Position numbers and translations under genes: made by a program. A stretch of DNA of 5,382 bases from contig DUGL01000099.1 of NCBI GenBank assembly GCA_013331415.1, positions 1-5,382 on the forward strand. The letters are read 5' to 3'. Below, in pieces: positions 1-5,068 of the stretch (the stretch's first letter is position 1; each line of letters opens with the position of its first letter). The DNA is from Methanoregulaceae archaeon (GTDB lineage Archaea; Halobacteriota; Methanomicrobia; Methanomicrobiales; Methanospirillaceae). The notes under the pieces were generated by a model. That model saw nothing but the letters and a program-made list of their open reading frames with translations, had not been told where the DNA came from and searched no databases.

Positions 1-428
1 GCCGGGTGATGCGTGACCAGGACATGCGTGGTTGCATGGCGGAGGAGAGAAGAAGTTACGGATCCAAGCAGCAGCCCCTCTACAAATCCCTTCCCGCGTG
101 CCCCGAGCATGATCAGGTCAACCCCCTCTTTCCGGGCGCAGGAGAGAATGAGTCCCGGGATATCACGTCCATCAGCCTCAAGAATGCGTGTCCGTACCGG
201 TATACCGCGACTCAAAAGTCGTTCTTTTTCTTCATTCAGGCACCGTTCAGCATATTCCCGGGGAGACGTAACGACCTGACCACCAAGGAATGGGCGTGAA
301 GCGGCATGGACTCCTTCAGTAACATGAAGGAGTATCACCTCCCCCACATCCTGCAGACCATGTACCATGTCGGCCGTCCTTCGGGCATAGTCGGAAAAAT
401 CCGTGGGGAGGAGGATCAGGTGAGACAT
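1..428 (-). CDS. Universal stress protein, UspA family (3' end beyond window)
   Basis: Small cytosolic nucleotide-binding stress protein of the UspA fold. My reading of the minus strand gives 142 codons without a stop, running off the left edge. It starts MSHLILLPTDFSDYARRTAD, the typical first beta strand and helix of the family. Near the C-terminus is GARGKGFVEGLLLGS, which fits the G-x2-G-x9-G-(S/T) motif of ATP-binding UspA proteins (MJ0577 type). The last visible strand, HVLVTHHP, matches the family's final strand, so only a few residues are missing. The start at 428 is the only suitable ATG. It follows a purine-rich GCGAGGGA about 5 bases upstream, and the two ATGs just before it are in other frames. 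It is divergent from the HEAT-repeat gene with 167 bases between starts, so the two may share control. The family is clear; the specific role is unknown. Confidence 0.93.
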   Translation of the reverse strand, partial: MSHLILLPTDFSDYARRTADMVHGLQDVGEVILLHVTEGVHAASRPFLGGQVVTSPREYAERCLNEEKERLLSRGIPVRTRILEADGRDIPGLILSCARKEGVDLIMLGARGKGFVEGLLLGSVTSSLLRHATTHVLVTHHP

Positions 429-480
429 CGGTTCCCTCGCACATTCATGAGAATCGTTCTGTGATAGATCATCCTGCTGC

Positions 481-488
481 TATTAATA
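481..488 (-). promoter_or_regulatory. Candidate TATA box between usp and HEAT gene
   Basis: TATTAATA is a perfect palindrome and the most AT-rich stretch in the 167-base divergent gap. Read on the minus strand it has a purine-rich GGAGGCA just upstream, as a BRE would. It would place a transcript start near 457, about 29 bases before the usp start codon. Read on the plus strand it would give a leader of about 85 bases for the HEAT gene. The direction is inferred; both could use it. Confidence 0.35.
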
Positions 489-595
489 TGCCTCCATTTT
501 TCCCGGTGAGCAGATGCTGCCGCTCTCCGTATGAACAAGCCGCGATGATAACATTGAAGGATCTTTCAGCAGAGCATCATAGTGAGGGGATCATC

Positions 596-1120
596 ATGCA
601 TGGCACCGGACGCGACCCCGCGAGAGAAGCATTGAAACGACATGAAGAACGACAGGAGCAAAACATCATCATCCTGATCAGGCAGCTCTCGGACAGCAAC
701 CCTAATCTTCGCACCCGTTCGGCAGAGTCCCTTGGGAACATGGGTGACCTGCGGGCAGTGGAGCCGCTCATTGCACTCCTGGATGATCCCGTACCTGATG
801 TTGTCTGGGTAGCGCTCCGGGCGCTGGGAAAACTGCGCGACCAGCGGGCGTACGCCCCGCTGATGGAGCGTCTCAGCAACCCGGACCGCTGGATCCGGCA
901 GGGTGCGGCATGGGCACTGGGCGAGCTTCGCGACCCCCGGGCAGGCCCGTCGATCGTTCCCCTGCTTTCTGATGAAAAGAAAGGCGTGAGAACGGCGGCA
1001 GCCGAAGCGCTCGGTAAAATCGGTGGGGGCCCGTACAGAGAGCAGCTGGAGGCACTCCTTGATGACGACGAGCACGAGGTCCGCCATGCAGCAAGGGAGA
1101 CACTCAAAAAAGGAGGGTAG
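596..1120 (+). CDS. HEAT-repeat (PBS-lyase-like) protein
   Basis: Protein of 174 residues made almost wholly of five HEAT-like repeats with a period near 31 residues, at about residues 24-54, 55-85, 86-116, 117-146 and 147-172. Each repeat has the pattern 'hydrophobic helix, D-rich turn, VR..AA.ALG..rDpRA'. Such repeats form a curved alpha solenoid for protein binding, and no catalytic residues are seen. A charged segment of about 22 residues precedes the repeats (REALKRHEERQEQ). I chose the start at 596 because GTGAGGGGATC, nearly the archaeal consensus GGAGGTGATC, lies directly upstream. The reading frame is open back to 461, but those extra 45 residues are Pro/Cys-rich and unlike the repeats. 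The gene is divergent from usp. The partner is unknown. HEAT proteins of this kind are common in Methanomicrobiales, and a scaffold role is inference. Confidence 0.88.
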   Translation: MHGTGRDPAREALKRHEERQEQNIIILIRQLSDSNPNLRTRSAESLGNMGDLRAVEPLIALLDDPVPDVVWVALRALGKLRDQRAYAPLMERLSNPDRWIRQGAAWALGELRDPRAGPSIVPLLSDEKKGVRTAAAEALGKIGGGPYREQLEALLDDDEHEVRHAARETLKKGG

Positions 1121-1372
1121 ATGTCGCTGTCCGCTGCTCCCTCGGGAACCAGCACGATCCCGAAGTCTCCACGCAGGCATGAGGGAAATTCCGGGTGCAT
1201 GCATGAGGGGAACGGGGATGCGGTTTTGATCCGGCCTGCATGTGGCATTTCCCTGCTGTATGCTTGTGTCACGAGGGGGATTTTCAGGATTTTTCCCATC
1301 CATGGTTTGAGGGGCCCAGGGAAATCTCAGAGAGATACCACCCCCGGCACCCGTGATTGGGGAATAGGGTAA
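1121..1372 (+). CDS. Doubtful 83-residue ORF behind HEAT gene
   Basis: The ATG directly abuts the TAG stop of the HEAT gene. AAAGGAGGGTAG just ahead makes a strong ribosome binding site, so translational coupling is possible. Against it, the same GGAGG encodes the Lys-Lys-Gly-Gly end of the HEAT protein and may be there for that reason alone. The product is rich in Gly, Ser, Arg and Pro, has no recognisable domain or membrane segment, and its third-base GC is no higher than that of surrounding non-coding DNA. I do not recognise it. It is listed because the start signal is good; it is more likely spurious than real. Confidence 0.18.
   Translation: MSLSAAPSGTSTIPKSPRRHEGNSGCMHEGNGDAVLIRPACGISLLYACVTRGIFRIFPIHGLRGPGKSQRDTTPGTRDWGIG
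1276..1296 (+). terminator. Possible T-rich terminator of the HEAT transcript
   Basis: GGGGGATTTT followed by GGATTTTTCCC gives two T tracts (1281-1284 and 1290-1294) and a weak GGGGA/TTCCC pairing. T-rich tracts are the usual archaeal termination signal. It lies about 155 bases past the HEAT stop codon, the first such cluster downstream. The call rests on base composition only. Confidence 0.25.
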
Positions 1373-1754
1373 CTCTAATGCAGTTCTTCTCCCGCACCTG
1401 CGGGGGTTTCAGCTCCTCCCCTTACCTGTTCTTCGAAGGGCCCAGTGGCCTCTCCCCATTCTCCATACGATGCATGCCGCCGGAAAAAAGCCTCCTGCCA
1501 GTAGCACACAACCAGAGTATACGACCCGGCAGGAACGGCAACCCAAAAAAATCCCTTCCTTTCAGTAAAAAGTGAAACAATGAACCCTTTTGATCGAATC
1601 CCGGGAAATCCCGTTTCCGGTCTTCCCGGTAAAAAAAATGAAGAGCGCGAAGGTGATGTTTCTGTGAGAACCGTGCTCGCTTTTTTTCGCGGGCAAGCAT
1701 GTGCCCTCCAGACATCGTATGAGTTATATCCGGAGGTGATGCTGGTATGGGTTT
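1373..1754. other. Non-coding gap with several hairpins and homopolymers
   Basis: No convincing gene is seen here on either strand. Inverted repeats are present: CTCCCGC/GCGGGGG with a 4-base loop at 1389-1406, followed by TTT; TCCTGCC/GGCAGGA at 1493-1499 and 1528-1534; and CCGGGAA/TTCCCGG at 1601-1607 and 1623-1629, directly followed by TAAAAAAAA. A T7 tract lies at 1681-1687. A perfect GGAGGTGAT ribosome binding site stands at 1732-1740 without a proper gene behind it. This could be a region of decayed genes or hold a small RNA; the sequence alone does not decide. Confidence 0.5.
1631..1638 (-). terminator. T8 tract, likely rubredoxin terminator
   Basis: On the minus strand this is an uninterrupted run of eight T, about 117 bases past the rubredoxin stop codon. 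It is the first poly-T run met by a transcript of that gene. Archaeal RNA polymerase terminates at such runs with or without a hairpin. A CCGGGAA/TTCCCGG inverted repeat lies just beyond it. Confidence 0.4.
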
Positions 1755-2138
1755 TTAGAACTCGAGCGGCTCAAACCCCTGTTTGAATACTTTCCCAAAG
1801 TTCAGCGATATCTTCGGATCGAGGGCACAGACCGGGCAGGTATAGTCGTCCGGAAGATCTTCAAACGGCGTACCTGCTTTTATTCCCCGGTGGGGCTCAC
1901 CGCGCCGCTGGTCATACACATAGTTACAGACCGAACAGATGTACCGGGTGGGGATCCACTCTTCAAAGCCCCACTTCCCGATCTTGCCTTTTCCCTCCAT
2001 CCCGCAGATTGGGCAGACATAGGATTCAGGGAGATCCTCAAACGGGGTGCCCGCCGGGATGCCGTTATGTGGCTCACCCCGGAGGGGAGAGTAGATGTAC
2101 GAACAGACTTTGCATTTATAACGCTGGACAGATGTCAT
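1755..2138 (-). CDS. Tandem two-domain rubredoxin
   Basis: Cytosolic one-electron carrier of 127 residues with two complete rubredoxin domains; usual rubredoxins have one domain of about 53 residues. Domain 1 has its Fe ligands at Cys9, Cys12, Cys42 and Cys45; domain 2 at Cys68, Cys71, Cys101 and Cys104. Both keep the canonical C-x2-C-x29-C-x2-C spacing and a GEPH.GI.AGTPFEDLP core. Each domain should bind one Fe(SCys)4 centre. The residue before the second Cys pair is Tyr-Val or Tyr-Thr instead of the common Trp-Val. The domains are offset by 59 residues and are similar in DNA too, which points to internal duplication. A 15-residue linker and a similar 'GK..K.GFE' tail follow the second Cys pair of each. 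The start ATG follows GAAGAGGAACACC. The gene is divergent from a molybdopterin oxidoreductase, a possible partner. Methanogen rubredoxins are known to feed electrons to oxygen- and peroxide-reducing enzymes; the partner here is unproven. Confidence 0.95.
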   Translation of the reverse strand: MTSVQRYKCKVCSYIYSPLRGEPHNGIPAGTPFEDLPESYVCPICGMEGKGKIGKWGFEEWIPTRYICSVCNYVYDQRRGEPHRGIKAGTPFEDLPDDYTCPVCALDPKISLNFGKVFKQGFEPLEF

Positions 2139-2175
2139 GGTGTTCCTCTTCTGTAATCAAGAGACTCTTCCCGGA

Positions 2176-2183
2176 TACATAAA
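2176..2183 (-). promoter_or_regulatory. Candidate TATA box of the rubredoxin gene
   Basis: On the minus strand TTTATGTA, with the A/T-rich GAAAAATAGG upstream, lies about 40 bases before the rubredoxin start. Transcription would begin near 2154 and give a short leader carrying AGAGGAA as ribosome binding site. Spacing and composition fit an archaeal promoter; there is no experimental support. Confidence 0.45.
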
Positions 2184-2281
2184 CCTATTTTTCATGGAAG
2201 CGGGTTCCCCTCTGCCGGAGCCAGTGTGCCCGATGTACATCATTAAGGCACAAGAACTGAAATAAACTCTCTGAAAGAGCA

Positions 2282-2972
2282 ATGGGACGGATACCACCGG
2301 TGATAATTATCGTGACCCTGCTTACCGCCGGGATCATCGCGTTCTCCCTGGTCATCTCAGGAGGGCTTCCCCAACGACAGGACAGGAATATTTCCCCTCT
2401 CACCCTGGTCGAAGTGCGCGATTATGAGGGTGCGCACCTCTCTTCCATCGCTGATTTCCGGGAGAATTCGATCAGGGGGCCACAGTACCTTTCCGCCGCG
2501 ACCTACCCCCTGAAGATCAGCGGCCTCGTCAGTAAGCCCCAATCAATCTCGTATGATGAGATCCTTACCACCTTTCCCCAGTACGAGAAAAAAGATCACG
2601 CTCTTCTGTGTTGAGGGGTGGGATGTAACAATCCTCTGGGAAGGAGTCGGGGTAAAAGATCTGCTTGCCGATGCCGGAATCGCTCCCGGGGCGAACACGG
2701 TTATCTTCCATGCAGCAGACGGGTACTCCACCTCACTGCCCCTGGATTATATCGAGGAGCGGGATATACTCCTCACCCATACCATGAACAGAGTCAGGCT
2801 CCCTGAAGAACGGGGATTTCCGCTCCAGCTGGTCGCGGAGGACCGGTGGGGCTATACATGGATCAAGTGGGTTACCAGGATTCAGGTTTCCGACGATCCG
2901 TCCTACCAGGGCTATTGGGAACAGCGGGGATTTTCGCAGAGCGGGGACATTCGTAAAAGCTCTTTTACATGA
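2282..2972 (+). pseudogene. Molybdopterin oxidoreductase (sulfite oxidase/MsrP superfamily), frameshifted
   Basis: The gene is read in two frames. The first frame, from ATG 2282, gives a membrane segment at residues about 6-27 and then the start of the domain (LSSIADFRENSIRGPQYL, YPLKISGLVSKPQSISYDE). It stops early at 2612-2614. The second frame carries on from about 2592 with ITLFCVEGWD, GVGVKDLL, FHAADGYSTSLPLDY, RGFPLQLV and RWGYTWIKWVTRIQV, to the stop at 2970. The junction is the A6 tract 2588-2593. Removing one A joins the frames into about 229 residues without a gap (FPQYEKKITLFCVEGWD). Cys109 in CVEGW is the expected molybdenum ligand. The family (Oxidored_molyb domain) binds a molybdopterin cofactor and does two-electron oxygen-atom transfer. 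Here it lacks the heme and dimerisation domains of sulfite oxidase. The N-terminal anchor suggests it faces the outside. All key residues survive, so a recent mutation or sequencing error is likelier than old decay. The substrate is unknown. Confidence 0.85.
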
Positions 2973-2981
2973 AGATACCGG

Positions 2982-3042
2982 TTAGGGGGGGGCTTTGGGT
3001 GATGCTGTCAATTCAGGGTCCGTTGACCAAACCCCCTCTTAA
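2982..3042 (+). other. Long imperfect hairpin between molybdoenzyme and F390 synthetase genes
   Basis: TTAGGGGGGG (from 2982) and TTTGG (2994-2998) pair with CCAAA (3027-3031) and CCCCCTCTTAA (3032-3042). This makes 16 pairs with two G-U pairs and one bulged C at 2993. Inside, GTCAA (3007-3011) can pair with TTGAC (3023-3027), competing at one base. It begins ten bases after the molybdoenzyme stop. No T tract follows, so it may be an mRNA 3' end, a processing site, or structure upstream of the next gene. Confidence 0.45.
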
Positions 3043-3084
3043 GATCAGTCATGCGCATCATTCCGAAGCTGGGATCAGATACAC

Positions 3085-3100
3085 GAATAACGCATTATTC
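3085..3100 (+). promoter_or_regulatory. Inverted repeat GAATAA-CGCA-TTATTC, operator or promoter of F390 synthetase gene
   Basis: A perfect 6-base inverted repeat with a 4-base spacer, in the most AT-rich part of the 192-base gap. It sits about where a TATA box would be for a transcript starting near 3115-3120, so a regulator bound here could block or recruit TBP. The regulatory role is inferred from symmetry and position. Confidence 0.35.
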
Positions 3101-3114
3101 ATCATCCGGTCACC

Positions 3115-3168
3115 ATGAAGGTGAGAGTGCCACAACTCACCCATGCGTGTAACCTGGGGGAGCCATGA
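3115..3168 (+). CDS. Possible 17-codon leader ORF overlapping the F390 synthetase start
   Basis: ATG at 3115 opens a 17-residue ORF, MKVRVPQLTHACNLGEP, whose TGA overlaps the ATG of the synthetase as ATGA (3165-3168). Such four-base overlaps are typical of translational coupling. The synthetase's own ribosome binding site is poor (GGGGG only four bases from the ATG), which gives coupling a purpose. Against it, the leader ORF has no clear ribosome binding site, although it could be leaderless if transcription starts near 3115. The overlap is seen directly; translation is a guess. Confidence 0.25.
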   Translation: MKVRVPQLTHACNLGEP

Positions 3169-4586
3169 CGATAATCGGGGGAGATCATCTTCCGGGGAAG
3201 ATATATGATATTCTGCACGAACGGTATGCCATGGGAGCGGGATCGTTTTACAGGGAAGATATTGAGTGTCTCCCGCGGGAGGAACTCGATGCCCTCATCA
3301 ATGAGCGGGTGCGGTACACCATCACCTACGCTGCAAACCACTCACCCTTCTACCGCGCATGGTTCAGGGAGCACGGAATAGACCCCGGTTCAATACGATC
3401 ACACGAAGATCTCCGCTTGCTCCCGATGGTATCAGGTAAAACCATCCGGGAACACCAGCCCCCAGTCACCCCGGAGTTTATGTTCAGGAGCGTGGGATGG
3501 GATGAGGTCTTCACCATCCATGAGACAAGCGGTACCTCAGGTACCCCCAAGGGCTTCTTCCTCACCTGGGATGACTGGGAGCGGTATGCCGAGAAGTATG
3601 CCAGGAGTTTCGTCTCGCAGGGATTTTCCCAGGGGGATCGGATCATCATCTGTGCATCGTACGGGATGAATGTCGGGGCAAACACCATGACCCTTGCTGC
3701 CCGAAATATCCGGATGACCATCATCCCGGTTGGGAAGTGCACCTTCCCCAACCGTATTATCACCAGTTACCACCCGACCGGCATCGTAGGGAGCGTCTTC
3801 AAGCTCCTCCACCTCGCAAAGCGACTGAAGGAGGAGGGAATAGCCCCGCAAGACGTATCGGTCAGACGGCTCGTTGTTGGAGGTGAGAGCTTTTCCGAAG
3901 AAGCGAGGGCGTACCTTGCCGAGGTTTGGGACCGGGATGTATTCAACACCTATGGGAGCACCGAGGGGACGATGTGCGGGGAGTGTACTGTCCGGCAGGG
4001 TCTGCATGTTCCTGAAGACCTTGTGCACCTCGATGTCTACGATCCTGCACTGAAAGATTTTGTCACAGATGGTGACTGCGGGCGGGCTGTCCTTACCACG
4101 CTCCTGCCCCGGGGAGGTCGTGCAGGTACCCTCCTGATCAACTATGATACCGAGGACACCACGGTCGTCATGACCCGGGAGCCCTGTTCGTGTGGCAGGA
4201 CCCACATGAAGATCATGAACCCCCAGCGCGAGGCAGAAACGATCTGGATCCTTGGTACGCCGGTCAACAAGGTCGATATCGAGCGGGGTGTCTTCCAACG
4301 GGAGAACATGGAGTACCTGACCGGAGAATACGAGGCGTTCGTGTATGGGGATGAAGACAGGGGAGAGACAGTCCTCAGGGTGAGCATGGAAGGACAGGTG
4401 GTATCCCCAGGCGAGCAGGAGCTGGTAACAGAGAACTTCCGGAGATCGTTCTACCGCTGGAAGCCGGGACTTTCGGCTGCAGAGGGAGACACGTTCTCGC
4501 TGGTGTTTCATTTCACCCCACCCGGGGGTCTTGAGCTCTCCCGGCTGAAAGGGAGACCGCGCCGACTGGTCGACCGGAGAGCCTGA
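3165..4586 (+). CDS. Coenzyme F390 synthetase / phenylacetate-CoA ligase family protein
   Basis: Adenylate-forming enzyme of 473 residues. F390 synthetase transfers AMP (or GMP) from the nucleoside triphosphate to the 8-hydroxyl of oxidised coenzyme F420, giving F390 and pyrophosphate. In methanogens this happens on oxygen exposure or hydrogen shortage. Visible motifs: P-loop SGTSGTPKG (122-130), VVGGES (237-242), YGSTEG (263-268), the ribose-binding region YDTED (327-331), CSCGRTHMKI (341-350), and a basic C-terminal end GRPRRLVDRR with Lys462 nearby. Cys271, Cys274, His281 and Cys341/Cys343 are spaced like a structural metal site seen in PaaK-type proteins (inference). The N-terminal part, FYREDIECLPREELDALINERVRYT, is typical of methanogen F390 synthetases. 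About 25 residues precede it, and Met23 is an alternative start without a ribosome binding site. Archaeal F390 synthetase (ftsA in Methanothermobacter) has several paralogues, and PaaK-type aryl-CoA ligase activity cannot be excluded. Confidence 0.9.
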   Translation: MTIIGGDHLPGKIYDILHERYAMGAGSFYREDIECLPREELDALINERVRYTITYAANHSPFYRAWFREHGIDPGSIRSHEDLRLLPMVSGKTIREHQPPVTPEFMFRSVGWDEVFTIHETSGTSGTPKGFFLTWDDWERYAEKYARSFVSQGFSQGDRIIICASYGMNVGANTMTLAARNIRMTIIPVGKCTFPNRIITSYHPTGIVGSVFKLLHLAKRLKEEGIAPQDVSVRRLVVGGESFSEEARAYLAEVWDRDVFNTYGSTEGTMCGECTVRQGLHVPEDLVHLDVYDPALKDFVTDGDCGRAVLTTLLPRGGRAGTLLINYDTEDTTVVMTREPCSCGRTHMKIMNPQREAETIWILGTPVNKVDIERGVFQRENMEYLTGEYEAFVYGDEDRGETVLRVSMEGQVVSPGEQELVTENFRRSFYRWKPGLSAAEGDTFSLVFHFTPPGGLELSRLKGRPRRLVDRRA

Positions 4587-4594
4587 TCAGGGAT

Positions 4595-4630
4595 CGTGCA
4601 CCAGCTTGCCGAATGCACGCAGCCATTTTT
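4595..4630 (+). terminator. Hairpin plus T5, likely terminator of F390 synthetase gene
   Basis: CGTGCA (4595-4600) pairs with TGCACG (4614-4619) across a 13-base loop. A CATTTTTC tract follows at 4625-4631. It starts nine bases past the stop codon at 4584-4586, a good place for a terminator. Confidence 0.45.
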
Positions 4631-4667
4631 CAACCGTGTCGGATTACGTGCACCGGTTCATGAATAG

Positions 4668-4681
4668 CGTATCAGGATACG
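4668..4681. repeat. Palindromic site CGTATC-AG-GATACG
   Basis: Perfect 6+2+6 inverted repeat of the form bound by dimeric regulators. It lies between the second and third GTGCAC motifs, about 80 bases downstream of the F390 synthetase stop codon and away from any recognised promoter, so its role is unclear. Confidence 0.4.
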
Positions 4682-4961
4682 AAGATTCCACACTGGGGTG
4701 CACGAGGTTGTGCAGGAACCGGGTTATGGTTTTGTGCCAATGAGACAGAATCACAGAGATCCCACCCATGCTGACATGTTCATCCCGGAATCGCGGACTA
4801 TAGTCGGTTTCACACCATAGCGGAAGTGAAAGTTTTTATCTTTCCGGGGCGAAAACTATGTGCTCTTGGATATGCCCCCTGGTCTTTTCGTTTTGCCGGA
4901 CACCCCCAGAATCTGGCATCAACCCCCCTATCTGTCAGGTGTGGTCATACCCAGAGCACCC

Positions 4962-5032
4962 TTTTAAGAAAGAAGTATTCTCGCAATGTATCCGCTCTTG
5001 ATCCTGATGGCTCTCAACGGGATCAGGGGAGC
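4962..5032 (-). terminator. Hairpin and T-rich tract, likely terminator of DUF2156 gene
   Basis: On the minus strand, past the stop at 5069, an imperfect hairpin forms from GCTC plus CCTGAT (4994-4997, 5003-5008) and ATCAGG plus GAGC (5022-5027, 5029-5032). It is followed by the pyrimidine-rich ACTTCTTTCTT at 4968-4978. Order and distance fit an archaeal terminator. Confidence 0.4.
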
Positions 5033-5068
5033 TGCCTTTCCCAGGGCATACCCTGCTGGATAGTAATC

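Larger units (their letters stand above)
4591..4704. repeat. Three GTGCAC motifs at about 50-base spacing
   Basis: GTGCAC occurs at 4596-4601, 4648-4653 and 4698-4703, 52 and 50 bases apart. The first two lie in a longer direct repeat, GGATCGTGCACCAGCTT (4591-4607) and GGATTACGTGCACCGGTT (4641-4658), differing by a two-base insertion and two substitutions. The third is in the opposite sense (GGTGCACG). Spacing near five helical turns would put the sites on one face of the DNA. No function is known. Confidence 0.4.
4587..5068. other. Convergent intergenic region without a convincing gene
   Basis: The 482 bases separate the ends of two convergent genes. I find no complete coding region and no tRNA-like fold. 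It holds a terminator candidate at each end, three GTGCAC motifs about 50 bases apart, a 10-base palindrome GACTATAGTC at 4796-4805, and an 18-codon open stretch on the minus strand (4587-4643) that reads like a protein C-terminus. The rest, 4710-4960, shows nothing I can interpret. Confidence 0.6.

Noticed and set aside
6..299. Two plus-strand ORFs of 97 and 88 codons near the left edge
   Set aside because: They lie antisense to the universal stress protein, whose frame shows clear family motifs, and their products are Ser/Arg/Pro-rich without domain features.
566..1303. Long minus-strand ORFs of 245 and 240 codons
   Set aside because: Both are antisense to the HEAT-repeat gene; high GC leaves few stops on the opposite strand. 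Their products have no recognisable domain.
1493..1534. Possible CRISPR or insertion-sequence ends from the inverted repeats
   Set aside because: There is no regular repeat-spacer pattern, no flanking target duplication and no transposase.
1591..1612. TTTTGATCGAATCCCGGG resembling a tRNA T-arm
   Set aside because: The stem around the TCGAATC core does not pair, and no acceptor stem, D-arm or anticodon arm is found nearby.
1422..1715. 97-codon minus-strand ORF with GGAGGG ahead of an internal ATG
   Set aside because: The internal ATG at 1700 has a fair ribosome binding site, but the product is very basic and aromatic because of A/T runs (REKKRAR, HFFYRE, RDFFG). No family resemblance; likely chance.
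2588..2594. Programmed -1 frameshift at A-AAA-AAG
   Set aside because: The downstream frame requires +1 (loss of one A), not -1, so the classical heptamer mechanism cannot join the two halves.
3537..4511. 324-codon minus-strand ORF
   Set aside because: Fully antisense to the F390 synthetase, whose adenylation motifs are complete; the product looks like shadow sequence.
4986..5063. 25-codon plus-strand ORF (MYPLLILMALNG...)
   Set aside because: The hydrophobic start is tempting, but it lies in the terminator hairpin of the DUF2156 gene and has no ribosome binding site.
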